From: JALHUB01 sp050010555 | GTDB lineage: Bacteria > Chloroflexota > Dehalococcoidia > DSTF01 > JALHUB01 | DNA length: 64,000 nt | Direction of reading: 5' to 3' | NCBI GenBank assembly: GCA_050010555.1 | Contig: JBEKKV010000004.1 | Span: forward strand, 17,137-81,136 | Part shown: piece by piece, positions 1 through 8,030 of the stretch | How the letters are laid out: each line of letters starts with the position of its first letter | How positions within the stretch are numbered: the first letter of the stretch is position 1 | Made by a program: the position numbers and the translations under genes | Notes under the pieces: generated by a model | The model's database searches: none | Seen by the model: only the letters and a program-made list of their open reading frames with translations | Told to the model about the DNA's origin: nothing

Positions 1-859
1 GGGCCACGCCGACAGCGCGCTCGTGGCGGCCGCGGTCCAACTCCCGCAAGAAGGCGCGCTCGAAAAGCGGCTGCAGCCAGGCAAGGCCCGACCGAAGCGG
101 CAGAGGAACGCGGTTCCAGTAGCGGTCGAGGCGAATGCCGGGCTCGCCGAAATAGCGGCGCCCATCCTCCCGCAGCCCGGACGGCGCGATGAGCCTCCGC
201 GCCAGCGTCTCGTCGTCATAGCGACGCTGGTAGAAGACCTTCTGGTTGCCAAGGCGCCGACGCTCGAAGACGTCGCGGCGGACCCAATCTTCCTCGTAGC
301 GGCTCGCAAAGGGAACGGTGAGACAAACTCGACCGCCGGGCCGCAACACGCGCGCTATCTCCCGCATCGCCTGGCCGTCGCCGTCGCCCGGGATGTGCTC
401 GAGGACGGAGATCGAATAAGCGACGTCGAAGCTGCCGTCCGCGTAGGCGAGCGAGCGAGCGTCCTGCCGCTCCAGCCGGAGGCGGCCGCCGATCTCCTCA
501 CCAAGGCCGAGGCTCTCCAGCAGGTCCCGGGTCGGCGCAATGAAGCTTTCGAGGATGTCGGTCGCCGCGAGGTCGAGCCGCGTATTCGCCGCCAGCCAGA
601 CGAACAAAAGCTTGGGACTGGCCACGTCCAGCACGCGCTCGCGCCCGCTGAGGGCCATCTCCTGCAGCGCAAGGCGAAACTCCATGCCGCGCGGATAAGA
701 CATAGGGTTCATCAGGCGCGGCAGCGCGGCGTGGAACCGACGCTGTCTCAAAGCGCGCAGGCCGAGGCCGAGGCTGAAGCGATAGAGCTCGGCCGTCGAG
801 GGCAGAGACGCCCGCGAAGAGACGCCTGCCAGCGCCGCCTGCTTACCGGCGACCGTCAT
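1..859 (-). CDS. SAM-dependent methyltransferase, class I (3' end cut by window edge)
   Basis: The minus strand is open from an ATG at 857-859 to the window edge, so the C-terminus is missing; about 286 residues are visible. A Rossmann methyltransferase pattern is readable: a motif-I-like stretch ERVLDVASPKLL, an acidic motif (LAATDIL), then FDVAYSISVLEHIP and REIARVLRPGGRVCLTVPF, typical of Methyltransf_11-type enzymes. The glycine-rich loop of motif I is degenerate (DVASPK rather than DxGxGxG). The start codon overlaps the stop of the upstream glycosyltransferase by four bases (ATGA), so the two are translationally coupled. It probably methylates a sugar, lipid or polymer intermediate in the exopolysaccharide pathway; the substrate cannot be deduced. 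Confidence 0.8.
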   Translation of the reverse strand, partial: MTVAGKQAALAGVSSRASLPSTAELYRFSLGLGLRALRQRRFHAALPRLMNPMSYPRGMEFRLALQEMALSGRERVLDVASPKLLFVWLAANTRLDLAATDILESFIAPTRDLLESLGLGEEIGGRLRLERQDARSLAYADGSFDVAYSISVLEHIPGDGDGQAMREIARVLRPGGRVCLTVPFASRYEEDWVRRDVFERRRLGNQKVFYQRRYDDETLARRLIAPSGLREDGRRYFGEPGIRLDRYWNRVPLPLRSGLAWLQPLFERAFLRELDRGRHERAVGVA

Positions 860-1884
860 GATACATCCTCCACTGCCCGCAGCCCGTCGAGCCCATCGGC
901 GACGCCCTTCCAGTACGTCAGGTCATAGATTGCGCCGTAGGCTTTCCGCTCCAGCGAGTGAACGCGGGCGACGCCACACGTGAAGGCCACCGCTCGACAG
1001 CCCGCGACGAAGGCACCCAAGCGCCGCTGGCTGCCGAGGACGAAGCGAATGACCCGTCGCCGCACGGGGCCGCGGTCCCGGAATTCGCCGCGCAGACGCT
1101 CCAGCGCGGAAGGGAACTCCGCCTTGAAGATGAGATCGGCGTCCCAGCGGCCATAGGTGTAAGCCATTTCGCGCCAGGAGGCGTAGCTGCGGTATCCCCA
1201 GTGCTCGGCGCTGGCGTCGAGGGCGAGGCGGAACGGGACGGCCGCCTTCTGAAGGCGCAGGCCAAGCTCGATGTCCTCGGAGTGCAGCAGCTTCTCGTTG
1301 AAGCCTCCCGCCTCAAGGAATGCCCGGCGGTTAATGGAGCAATTGCCGCTGTACAGGCAGAGACCGTTCGCCTCCCGCTGTTCGCCGATCAGCGCACGGT
1401 ATTGCTTTTCGAGCTGCGTCTCCAGCCAGCGCCACCAGCCGGGGACGCCGCGCACGGAAGCCGGCGCCAGACGGCCGATTGCCACCGCCGGTCTCCCGTC
1501 CTGGTGCGCGGCGAGGTGCTTTTCGATCAGATCGGGAGCTGCCATGACGTCATCATCGAGAAAGATGAGCACGGGCGCCTGTGCGACCGCGGCGGCGGCG
1601 TTGCGCGAGGCAGCGGGACAGCGCCGGGCATGCTGAACGGTGCGCAGCGAGAAGGGCCAGCGCCGGACCTCAAGCATGTCCGGCGTCCCGTCGTCGCAGC
1701 AATCCGCAACGACGATGACTTCGACGGCGGACATGTCTACGGTCTGGCGGCAGAGGCAGTCGAGGGTCGCTTCGAGGAGCTGTCGTCGGTTATGCGTCGG
1801 GATGATCACGCTGCAAAGCAACTTCCCGACGGCCTTTTGGTCCGGCACGGCGGCCTCGTTTCGGCGGTAGCCTGCAATCGTCAT
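856..1884 (-). CDS. Glycosyltransferase family 2
   Basis: This 342-aa protein has a GT-A fold signature: the N-terminal strand CSVIIPTHNRRQLLEATLDCL, then VEVIVVADCCDDGTPDM, the metal-binding DDD motif in PVLIFLDDDVMAAPD, and an acceptor-side ED motif in LLHSEDIELGLRLQ. These are hallmarks of inverting GT2 transferases using nucleotide sugars. I start it at the ATG at 1882-1884, because the frame upstream overlaps the flippase and gives arginine-rich, non-GT2 sequence. It sits 2 nt after the flippase stop and overlaps the methyltransferase start, inside the exopolysaccharide operon. The sugar donor and acceptor cannot be told from sequence. Confidence 0.9.
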   Translation of the reverse strand: MTIAGYRRNEAAVPDQKAVGKLLCSVIIPTHNRRQLLEATLDCLCRQTVDMSAVEVIVVADCCDDGTPDMLEVRRWPFSLRTVQHARRCPAASRNAAAAVAQAPVLIFLDDDVMAAPDLIEKHLAAHQDGRPAVAIGRLAPASVRGVPGWWRWLETQLEKQYRALIGEQREANGLCLYSGNCSINRRAFLEAGGFNEKLLHSEDIELGLRLQKAAVPFRLALDASAEHWGYRSYASWREMAYTYGRWDADLIFKAEFPSALERLRGEFRDRGPVRRRVIRFVLGSQRRLGAFVAGCRAVAFTCGVARVHSLERKAYGAIYDLTYWKGVADGLDGLRAVEDVS

Positions 1885-1886
1885 GA

Positions 1887-3389
1887 TCAGACTCCTTCGC
1901 TCCCCAGCGTCGTGCCGGGGGCGCCGGCATGCCCCCTGGAGAGAGCGGCGTTTATCAGGAACCGCAGCTCGGCAGGCGTCACGCCGCGAACGGCGACAAG
2001 GGAGACGAGATACACGGGCCCGCCGAGCATGACCAGGGGGATGAAGCCCGGGTCGTGCAGCAGCTTGACCCCGCCCATCACGACGAACATGACGAGCGAC
2101 GCAGCGATGGTACGCGCAAGCCCAACGGCGATTTCCCGGCCGACGATTCCCTTCGGGATGAGCCGTATGCCCAACGCCAGCATGAAGCCTTCGCTGAGGA
2201 CGGCCGCTACCGATACGCCGATGGCGCCGTTCCCGTAGGCGCGGTCGAACACGATAATGAAGGGCACTTCGATCGCGATGCTCACGACGGTGGTGATCGC
2301 CATTACTATCGCCCACTGCTTCTGCTTGTCCGCAGCGATAACGACCGTTCCGACGAGCATGAGCGAGCCGGTGACCGGAAGCGTTAGCGCCAGGATGGCC
2401 AGAAGCGGGACGGAGTGGCTGAATTCCGCAGGGTAGTGCAGCATGCGGATAAGGTCGCCGGAGAGGAGGATGCAGCCCGCGGCAATGGGCACGCCCGTCA
2501 TCAGCACGGCCAGCATCCCCTTCTCCACGGCGACGCGCATCGTCTGCTTGTCCTCCTTATGGAAGCGCGTCAGCGCGGGCAACATCGCGGTGACGATGAG
2601 CAGCGGAACGAAGTTCAGCGTCCCGTATAGCTGGTTTGCCGCGCCGTACCAGCCAACGACCGCATCTCGGGTGAGGAAGCGCAGCATCACGGCGTCCGAT
2701 GAGCTGTAGAACTGGTAGATGGCTCCCGTCATGAGAAAGGGAAAGCCTCCCACGAGCAGGTAGCGGGCCGCCGATCGGCTGAAGGACGGCCACCGCAGGT
2801 GATGTCGTGCCAGATAAGAGAAGTTGACAAGGAAGCCGACGAAAACGCCGCAGAGCATCGCCATAGCGTATGCCACGACGCCCCAGCCGCTGACCAGGAC
2901 GGCTATGCCAACGACCAGCAGCGTCGCCTTGTTCGCGACTTCGGCCATGGCAATCCGGCGCATATTCTCAAGGCCCTGGAGCGCGGATACCTGGGCGGCA
3001 TCGAGACCCATGACAACCAGCATCGCTGTGGCAATGCTGAGCACGCGCTTCGTGTCCGCGTCGACGCCCGACATTTGGACGCCAAGCACCATGCCGGCGC
3101 CCAGCAGCACTCCCAGGACGAGGCGGATCGCATAAGCATGCCAGAGCATCTGGGAGAGTCGGCTGCGGTCAAGCGCCACTTGCTTGACGGTGAAGGTGAC
3201 CGTGCCCAGGTTCGTGACGACAAGGAGCATGGGCAGGAGATTGATGGCGAAGGTGATCTTGCCCAGGCCCTGATCGCCGAGAAGACGGGGCAGGAAGAAG
3301 ATCATGAGGATGCCCGTCAGCGACCAGGTGAGCAACTGGCGCACAAACAGGGCTATGACGTTGTCGGCCACCTTCGCGAGTTGTCTCAT
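1887..3389 (-). CDS. Polysaccharide flippase, MOP superfamily (Wzx/RfbX-like)
   Basis: The product is a 500-aa, very hydrophobic protein with about twelve to fourteen predicted membrane segments, beginning with the amphipathic VADNVIALFVRQLLTWSLTGI typical of oligosaccharide flippases. The pattern FFLPRLLGDQGLGKITFAINLLPM near the N-terminus resembles the PST/MATE-like Polysacc_synt family. It is expected to move undecaprenyl-linked repeat units across the membrane. It lies between the small membrane peptide and the GT2 gene, in the order expected of a Wzx-type export operon. No Wzy polymerase is recognisable in the visible part. Confidence 0.87.
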   Translation of the reverse strand: MRQLAKVADNVIALFVRQLLTWSLTGILMIFFLPRLLGDQGLGKITFAINLLPMLLVVTNLGTVTFTVKQVALDRSRLSQMLWHAYAIRLVLGVLLGAGMVLGVQMSGVDADTKRVLSIATAMLVVMGLDAAQVSALQGLENMRRIAMAEVANKATLLVVGIAVLVSGWGVVAYAMAMLCGVFVGFLVNFSYLARHHLRWPSFSRSAARYLLVGGFPFLMTGAIYQFYSSSDAVMLRFLTRDAVVGWYGAANQLYGTLNFVPLLIVTAMLPALTRFHKEDKQTMRVAVEKGMLAVLMTGVPIAAGCILLSGDLIRMLHYPAEFSHSVPLLAILALTLPVTGSLMLVGTVVIAADKQKQWAIVMAITTVVSIAIEVPFIIVFDRAYGNGAIGVSVAAVLSEGFMLALGIRLIPKGIVGREIAVGLARTIAASLVMFVVMGGVKLLHDPGFIPLVMLGGPVYLVSLVAVRGVTPAELRFLINAALSRGHAGAPGTTLGSEGV

Positions 3390-3399
3390 TTCGATTCGC

Positions 3400-3540
3400 T
3401 CAAAACAGCAGGTACCAGCCGGTGATTGCGACCGCCATCATGGCAACAACCAGCCGCACGGGGCCGCTCACCTCTTTGACTCGCAGGCCCAGGACGACAA
3501 ACAGGAGCAGGAGGAGTATCAGCAGTGCCAGCCCTTGCAT
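3400..3540 (-). CDS. Small 46-aa two-segment membrane peptide in the EPS operon
   Basis: This is a 46-codon frame starting MQGLALLILLLLLFVVLGLR and ending AVAITGWYLLF. It has two hydrophobic stretches (about residues 2-18 and 29-46) separated by a short charged turn (RVKEVSGPVR). A strong ribosome binding site (GGGAGG) lies 4 nt before the ATG. It fills exactly the gap between the CpsD-like ATPase and the flippase, and its frame gives a plausible membrane hairpin rather than random sequence. Small hydrophobic peptides in polysaccharide operons are often missed. The function is unknown; a regulator or scaffold of the Wzz/ATPase/flippase machinery is only a guess. Confidence 0.6.
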   Translation of the reverse strand: MQGLALLILLLLLFVVLGLRVKEVSGPVRLVVAMMAVAITGWYLLF

Positions 3541-3549
3541 TGCGCCTCC

Positions 3550-4287
3550 CTAGAACCAGCGCCTCAGCCAGCGCGGCAACGGCGGCCTTTCCTGGTTGAG
3601 GACAACGCCCACCAGCTTCCGCGAATCTATGGTCTCGAGCGCCTGCTGGACCGCCAAGGAGCCCGTGGAGTTGGCGCGGACGACCATGATGGCGCCGTCG
3701 GACCAGTCACACAGCGCCACCGCCTCGTCGTTTGACAGCAGGGGCGGCAGATCGACGATTGCCAGGTCGTAGCGCTTACGAACCTCGGTCAGCAGTTGCT
3801 TGGCGGAGCCCGAGTGCAGCAGGCGGCGGGAGTCGTCGCCCCCTCCGGCCGGCAGCACGTGCAGCTTGTCGACTTCGCTGACCGCCTCCTGCAGCGTCGA
3901 CTGGCCGCGCAGGCAGTCGCCCAGACCGGGGGAGACAGCAAGTCCGAAGAGCTGGTTGATGCTGCGGTTTCGCACGTCGGCGTCTATAAGCAGGACCTTC
4001 TTCCCCGCTGTCTCCGCTAGGATGACGCCAAGGCTGGCCGCCACCAGCGTCTTCCCCTCGCCGGGCTGCGCGCTCGTGACGACGTAGACCGACGCCGCAC
4101 GGGCCTCAGCCAGCAGCCGTTGAGCGACCGGCTGAAGCGCTCGACGGACAGCCGGCGAGGCGACCAGAAGCGGCAGGGTATCTTGACCGCGCCGCCGCCT
4201 CGCCCACATTTGCGACAGACTGGCGATTTCGTCGGGGCGCATCGACCTGCCTTCCGGCACCTGGCTTCTGGCTTCTCTTATTGCCAT
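3550..4287 (-). CDS. CpsD/CapB-family P-loop ATPase (BY-kinase-like, no tyrosine tail)
   Basis: This 245-aa protein has the three nucleotide-binding motifs of bacterial tyrosine (BY) kinases: Walker A SAQPGEGKT (residues 72-80), Walker A' VLLIDADVR (98-106) and Walker B YDLAIVDLPP (173-182). BY-kinases partner with Wzz-type activators to control polymer length; here the Wzz gene lies directly upstream with an ATGA overlap. The C-terminus ends in LPRWLRRWF with no tyrosine cluster, so the usual autophosphorylated tail is absent. It may act only as an ATPase switch or phosphorylate other proteins. A ParA/MinD-type ATPase is the alternative, but the operon context favours CpsD. Confidence 0.83.
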   Translation of the reverse strand: MAIREARSQVPEGRSMRPDEIASLSQMWARRRRGQDTLPLLVASPAVRRALQPVAQRLLAEARAASVYVVTSAQPGEGKTLVAASLGVILAETAGKKVLLIDADVRNRSINQLFGLAVSPGLGDCLRGQSTLQEAVSEVDKLHVLPAGGGDDSRRLLHSGSAKQLLTEVRKRYDLAIVDLPPLLSNDEAVALCDWSDGAIMVVRANSTGSLAVQQALETIDSRKLVGVVLNQERPPLPRWLRRWF

Positions 4288-5324
4288 CAGTCTCCGCCTT
4301 TCTTGAAGCTGGGCATCGTGGCGAGCGCGTCACGGCCGAACAGCTTCCGCACGTCCTCAGGCTCTCGCACCGTGTCGTCGAACCAGGTGCGGAGGACGAC
4401 CAGGAGCCCGGCGACTCCGAACCCGAAGACGATGCCGGCGAACATGAGCATGGCGGTCATTTTCAGTTGAAGCGTCGGGCCCTTCGCGCTGGGCTGGTCG
4501 ACGACCTGGAAATCGGTGTTCGACGAGGAGACCGACGCCTGCGCCCGCGCCTGGGCGTCGCTCAGCCGGCCGAGGGCGAGCTCGTACTGGGAGAGCCCGA
4601 TGTTGTACGTGGACTGCAACTGCGCGAGCTGCTGGGCTTCGGAGGGAGGCCTGGGCGAGGTCAGCGACGCGGGATGCAGCGTTTCGAAGGCCTGCAGGTC
4701 CGTGTCCGATTGCGCCAGGCTCTGCTGGTCGGCGGCGACCTGCTTTGTATAGAAGTCGATGATGGCCGCGGCCTGTGTGCTGTCCTGCCCCAGGTTCTGT
4801 TTCTGGTAGGTGTCCAGCGCAGCCTTGACCAGGGCTACGTCAGCGTCGGAGCCGCCGCCCTTATAGGTAAAGAGAAGCAGGTTATCGCCGCGCACCTGAG
4901 CGCTGAGGTTGGACTTCAGGGCCGCAAGGGCGCGGGCGTGGTTCGCCGCGACGTCTGATGAGGAAGTGCCGAACAGCGGCTTCGTCAGCGGGAAGTTGGC
5001 CAGCAGGCTGCCCAGCGTCGATCTCTTCGGCCACTGGCCGCTGTTAACCTGGTCGTCGAGGCCGGCAGCGGTGATCAGCGACGAGCGAAACGCCTCCGTG
5101 TTCAACCACTGGTTGAAGGCGTCGGCCTGGACCTGGGCCGGGGGCGCCAGGTTTGTTGTTGCCGTGGAATCGAGCAGGGACGAGGTCTCTGTCCAGGCGG
5201 TCGCCTCCACGCTGCTTTGCCGGCCCATCATTAGTGCTCCAACGGCAACAAGCAGGGGCAACAGGATCGCTGGCACCAGCCACAACAGCGGATTTCGGAA
5301 CGCGGTAATCAGATACGGCTTCAT
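4287..5324 (-). CDS. Wzz/CapA-like polysaccharide co-polymerase (chain-length determinant)
   Basis: The 345-aa protein has an N-terminal membrane segment (about residues 13-33, PLLWLVPAILLPLLVAVGAL), a long coiled-coil-prone periplasmic region rich in Gln/Ala/Leu, and a second membrane segment near the C-terminus (LKMTAMLMFAGIVFGFGVAGLLVVL). A short cytosolic tail (RTWFDDTVREPEDVRKLFG) matches the Wzz/Gnvr tail that contacts the CpsD ATPase. This topology is diagnostic of polysaccharide co-polymerases. The stop overlaps the ATPase start (ATGA), so the pair are probably made in stoichiometric amounts. Confidence 0.85.
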   Translation of the reverse strand: MKPYLITAFRNPLLWLVPAILLPLLVAVGALMMGRQSSVEATAWTETSSLLDSTATTNLAPPAQVQADAFNQWLNTEAFRSSLITAAGLDDQVNSGQWPKRSTLGSLLANFPLTKPLFGTSSSDVAANHARALAALKSNLSAQVRGDNLLLFTYKGGGSDADVALVKAALDTYQKQNLGQDSTQAAAIIDFYTKQVAADQQSLAQSDTDLQAFETLHPASLTSPRPPSEAQQLAQLQSTYNIGLSQYELALGRLSDAQARAQASVSSSNTDFQVVDQPSAKGPTLQLKMTAMLMFAGIVFGFGVAGLLVVLRTWFDDTVREPEDVRKLFGRDALATMPSFKKGGD

Positions 5325-5342
5325 GATTCCTCTCTTTCTTGC

Positions 5343-6770
5343 TCAGCAGGCGCCTTTGCCGCTGATAACGCAGGGCACCGTTTTCGCCAGGATGATGATA
5401 TCCAGCAGGAGCGAACGCTTCTGGATGTAGCGGACGTCCAGCCCCAGCATCTCCTCGAAGGTCAGGCCGCTGCGACCGCTTACCTGCCAGAGGCCGGTAA
5501 TGCCCGGCTTGACCATCAGGCGGCGTCGCTGCAATTCGTTATAGCCCGGTATCTCGCGCGGCAGCGGCGGGCGCGGGCCGACCATACTCATATCGCCGCG
5601 AAGAACGTTGAATATCTGCGGTATCTCGTCGAGGCTGGTCTGTCGAAGGAAGCGGCCGACGCGCGTGATCCGCGGGTCCTCACGCATCTTGAACATGGGC
5701 CCCGTCGCCTCGTTCATAGCGCGCAACTCTTCCGGTATCTCCTCCGACCCCACGCGCATGGTGCGGAACTTGTACATGTTGAAGCCTCTGCCGCCGCGGC
5801 CGATACGGCTCTGCTTCAGGAGAATCGGGCCTTCGGAGTCCAGCCGAACGGCAATGGCCGCCACGAGGAGAGGCGGCAGAAGGAAAGGTAGCAGGACGAG
5901 GGCGCAGACGAGATCAACGGCGCGCTTTCCCGTCTCGTACAGGCGCTGCGAGATCGGCTCAGCGAGCTGGATGACCGGCGTACCGTCCCACGTGTGGAGC
6001 GAGGCGACGGTCATCGGCAAGCCGATTGTGCGCTGGAGCCAGGCCACGCGCAGGCCGTTCTCCTGGCAGTACTCCGCCATCTCCGCGACGAACGTCTGGT
6101 TCTCCTTTGACGCCGTTATGATCACGTGGCGGATTTCGTTCTGCTGGACCAACTGCCGCAGATCTTCCAAACTGCTCGCCGCGCCGGCGACCACTTTCAC
6201 CGGCAGGAAGTCGAGCTCCGGAACAGAATCGATACGCTGGAGCAGGCGTTTCGATTCTTCCGATTCGCCGAGCAGGAGGACCGGCACCGTGAGCGTCGAC
6301 ATTGGGAGAATCTGCCGTCGCAGACCCCGCAACGCGCCGCGGGCCATGATTATCGCGGGCGGCGCAATGATCCACGTCATTATGTATACCGCCGCGGAAC
6401 ACTCGGCGCGGATTAGCAGCGCCACCGCCATCGTCAGGACGATGCTCACCGTAATGGCGCCGTATAGATCAGTGAGCTCGGAGTTGCGCAGCAGCGTCCG
6501 GAGACGGTCGTGGAAGCCAAACAGGCTCAGGACGGTGAGCGAAATGAGCGAGAAGAGCAGCGGGTGGACAAAGTTGACACCCGGAAAGACCGCCAACCAG
6601 CCGGAGGTGTCGGCTTGCCCCGGGAGCCAGTGCCCCACCGTCGCCGCCGCGACAAGGGCGAAAGTGTCGGCGACGAGGAAGGACGCCGGGAAGCACAAGC
6701 GGGCAACGGCAGCCGCCAGCGGGCCGGTCATCGGGAAAGTGAAGGCTTCCCGCGTGTCACTCAGCCTCAA
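5343..6770 (-). CDS. Polyprenyl-phosphate glycosyl-1-phosphate transferase (WcaJ/WbaP-like)
   Basis: The 475-aa protein has about four N-terminal transmembrane segments, a central CoA-binding-like Rossmann domain, and a C-terminal bacterial sugar transferase domain (KRAVDLVCALVLLPFL, then SRIGRGGRGFNMYKFRTMR, DEIPQIFNVLRGDMSMVGPRP and KPGITGLWQVSGR). These motifs define monotopic phosphoglycosyl transferases, which start repeat-unit assembly by moving a sugar-1-phosphate from a UDP-sugar to undecaprenyl phosphate. It therefore encodes the priming step of the pathway and sits early in the operon. The sugar (glucose or galactose type) cannot be called. Confidence 0.92.
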   Translation of the reverse strand: MRLSDTREAFTFPMTGPLAAAVARLCFPASFLVADTFALVAAATVGHWLPGQADTSGWLAVFPGVNFVHPLLFSLISLTVLSLFGFHDRLRTLLRNSELTDLYGAITVSIVLTMAVALLIRAECSAAVYIMTWIIAPPAIIMARGALRGLRRQILPMSTLTVPVLLLGESEESKRLLQRIDSVPELDFLPVKVVAGAASSLEDLRQLVQQNEIRHVIITASKENQTFVAEMAEYCQENGLRVAWLQRTIGLPMTVASLHTWDGTPVIQLAEPISQRLYETGKRAVDLVCALVLLPFLLPPLLVAAIAVRLDSEGPILLKQSRIGRGGRGFNMYKFRTMRVGSEEIPEELRAMNEATGPMFKMREDPRITRVGRFLRQTSLDEIPQIFNVLRGDMSMVGPRPPLPREIPGYNELQRRRLMVKPGITGLWQVSGRSGLTFEEMLGLDVRYIQKRSLLLDIIILAKTVPCVISGKGAC

Positions 6771-6833
6771 TGGTTCGTTCCACTCCTACAGAACGTTCGG
6801 GTTCCTCCCGCCACCAGCGTCTTCTCCAGACGC

Positions 6834-7589
6834 TTAAGGAGGGCCGACGCGAGACACCAAAATGCGCAACACGACCGCTGTGTCGTGGAGCAGGTACCGC
6901 TTCCAGAGCCGGCGCGGCTCCATGACCAACCGAAATGACCATTCGAGGCCGCGGCGCCGCATCCACATCGGCGCTCTGGACACCTCGCCGCTCAGCATGT
7001 CGAAGGCGGCGCCGACGCCTATAACCACAGGCACGTTCCAGCGCCGCGCATTGGCGTAGTTCCAGAGCTCCTGCCGCGGCGTCGGCAGCGCCACAAGAAG
7101 GATGTCCGGCTTTGCAACCGCAATGGCCTGGCGAATCCTCTCTTCTTCCTCTGGTGAGAAGTCCCCGATTGGCGGTGTATAGCAACCGACCACCGTGAGC
7201 CCGGGATAGCGCTCACGCAGGACCTTCGCCGTCGATTGCGCGACGCCGGGGCCAGCGCCGAGAAGGAACAGTCGATAGCCTTTTTCCGCTGCCAGCCGCG
7301 CGCACTGCTCGGCGAGATCGACGCCGGCGATTCGCTCGGGAAGCCGACGCCGAAACAGGCGCGAGGCCCAGAGCAAGGGCATGCCATCGGCGACGGCGAG
7401 GTCGGCGGCCTCCAGCGCCTCGCGGAAGCCGGGGCTGGAGCGCGCGTGCCGGAGGTATTCGAGGTTTACCGTCACAATGCGGCGCGGCTTGCCCTCTGCG
7501 ATGAAGCGCTCAATATGCTGGAGCGTCTCCCGCAGGGTTACGCTGTCCACGCGCACGCCGGTCACACGAAGACTGTTCTTTGGCATCAT
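6834..7589 (-). CDS. WecG/TagA/CpsF family glycosyltransferase (GT26)
   Basis: This roughly 251-aa protein has GT26 hallmarks: RVTGVRVDSVTLRETLQHI, IVTVNLEYLRHAR, ADLAVADGMPLLWASRL, the ERIAGVDLAEQ region, and LLVALPTPRQELWNYANA followed by VVIGVGAAFDMLSGEVSRAP. GT26 enzymes add the second sugar (for example ManNAcA-type residues) to a lipid-linked precursor. I chose the ATG at 7587-7589 because the frame further upstream runs through the structured leader RNA and shows no family similarity; an ATG one codon later is equally possible. It is the first gene of the operon downstream of the predicted promoter at 7847-7875. Confidence 0.88.
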   Translation of the reverse strand: MMPKNSLRVTGVRVDSVTLRETLQHIERFIAEGKPRRIVTVNLEYLRHARSSPGFREALEAADLAVADGMPLLWASRLFRRRLPERIAGVDLAEQCARLAAEKGYRLFLLGAGPGVAQSTAKVLRERYPGLTVVGCYTPPIGDFSPEEEERIRQAIAVAKPDILLVALPTPRQELWNYANARRWNVPVVIGVGAAFDMLSGEVSRAPMWMRRRGLEWSFRLVMEPRRLWKRYLLHDTAVVLRILVSRVGPP

Positions 7590-7617
7590 TTGAAACTCAG
7601 AATAAAGGCTCGCTGTT

Positions 7618-7648
7618 AAAACGCTGTGAACCGCGCTGCCCGCAGCGT
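7618..7648 (-). terminator. Terminator-like hairpin in the EPS leader
   Basis: On the minus strand, ACGCTG pairs with CAGCGT across a 19-nt spacer and is followed directly by a short T run. It lies about 30 nt before the first EPS start codon. A competing smaller hairpin (CGCTG/CAGCG) shares its 5' arm, which is the arrangement of an expression platform. The stem is short, so its strength is uncertain. Confidence 0.35.
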
Positions 7649-7693
7649 GATCGTCTTGTGAAAAAGCATGCACGAGAGACGCTGGCTTAGCTT

Positions 7694-7786
7694 CTCGCAT
7701 AGCGAGATCCCGCCGCCACCGGGCCACCCTGGGAGTTTAGGGTTGGATCTTCACGGCTACGCGCCGCCACCGGGTCCGCAACCGTG
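7694..7786 (-). promoter_or_regulatory. Structured twin-module leader RNA of the EPS operon
   Basis: Inside the predicted 5' UTR two adjacent stem-loops are visible on the minus strand. Module A (7752-7786) closes with CACGG/CCGTG. Module B (7705-7750) closes with AGATCC/GGATCT and has an inner ACCCT/AGGGT stem. Both contain the same 13-nt segment CCCGGTGGCGGCG (plus-strand copies at 7711-7723 and 7762-7774). A small CTCGC/GCGAG hairpin follows at 7694-7706. The layout resembles a tandem-aptamer riboswitch or antiterminator, but I could not match it to any known class. Confidence 0.45.
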
Positions 7787-7846
7787 CAAGTGAAGAGGCA
7801 GCTTCCGTGCTGCCAACTCTGCGGAGGCGCTCTGAGTTATGACCCC

Positions 7847-7875
7847 ATGTTAGCCATGAGCGGGAGGTCTGTCAA
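7847..7875 (-). promoter_or_regulatory. Sigma-70-type promoter of the EPS operon
   Basis: On the minus strand a consensus TTGACA (7870-7875) is separated by 17 nt from TAACAT (7847-7852). Transcription would start near 7840, giving a leader of about 250 nt before the GT26 gene. The rest of 7876-7977 shows nothing else recognisable. Confidence 0.6.
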
Positions 7876-7977
7876 TGAACTCTTCCGGGCAACAACCGGG
7901 GTGAGGAAAGATAGTTCTTCGTCATCGAGGAAGTCACCGCAGCCGCCGTGTGACAGCTCGCCCTGGGAGGATTGAGA

Positions 7978-8007
7978 GGGGCGAGGGCCCTCCCTGGCCC
8001 TCACCCC
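7978..8007 (-). terminator. GC-rich hairpin after the secreted-protein gene
   Basis: A 12-bp inverted repeat (7978-7989 with 7996-8007, one G-U pair) lies 24 nt downstream of the stop at 8031. It has a 6-nt loop and no T run, so it may act as a transcript-end stabiliser or a weak terminator. Confidence 0.5.
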
Positions 8008-8030
8008 TAATAACCTGTTAACCGACGCGA

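Noticed and set aside
958..2238. A 426-codon plus-strand frame across the GT2 and flippase genes
   Set aside because: It is antisense to two genes with clear glycosyltransferase and flippase motifs, and its translation has no recognisable domain.
7694..7786. c-di-GMP-I riboswitch
   Set aside because: The hallmark segments GGGCAAACC and ACGCAAAGCC are missing, although the position before an EPS operon is suggestive.
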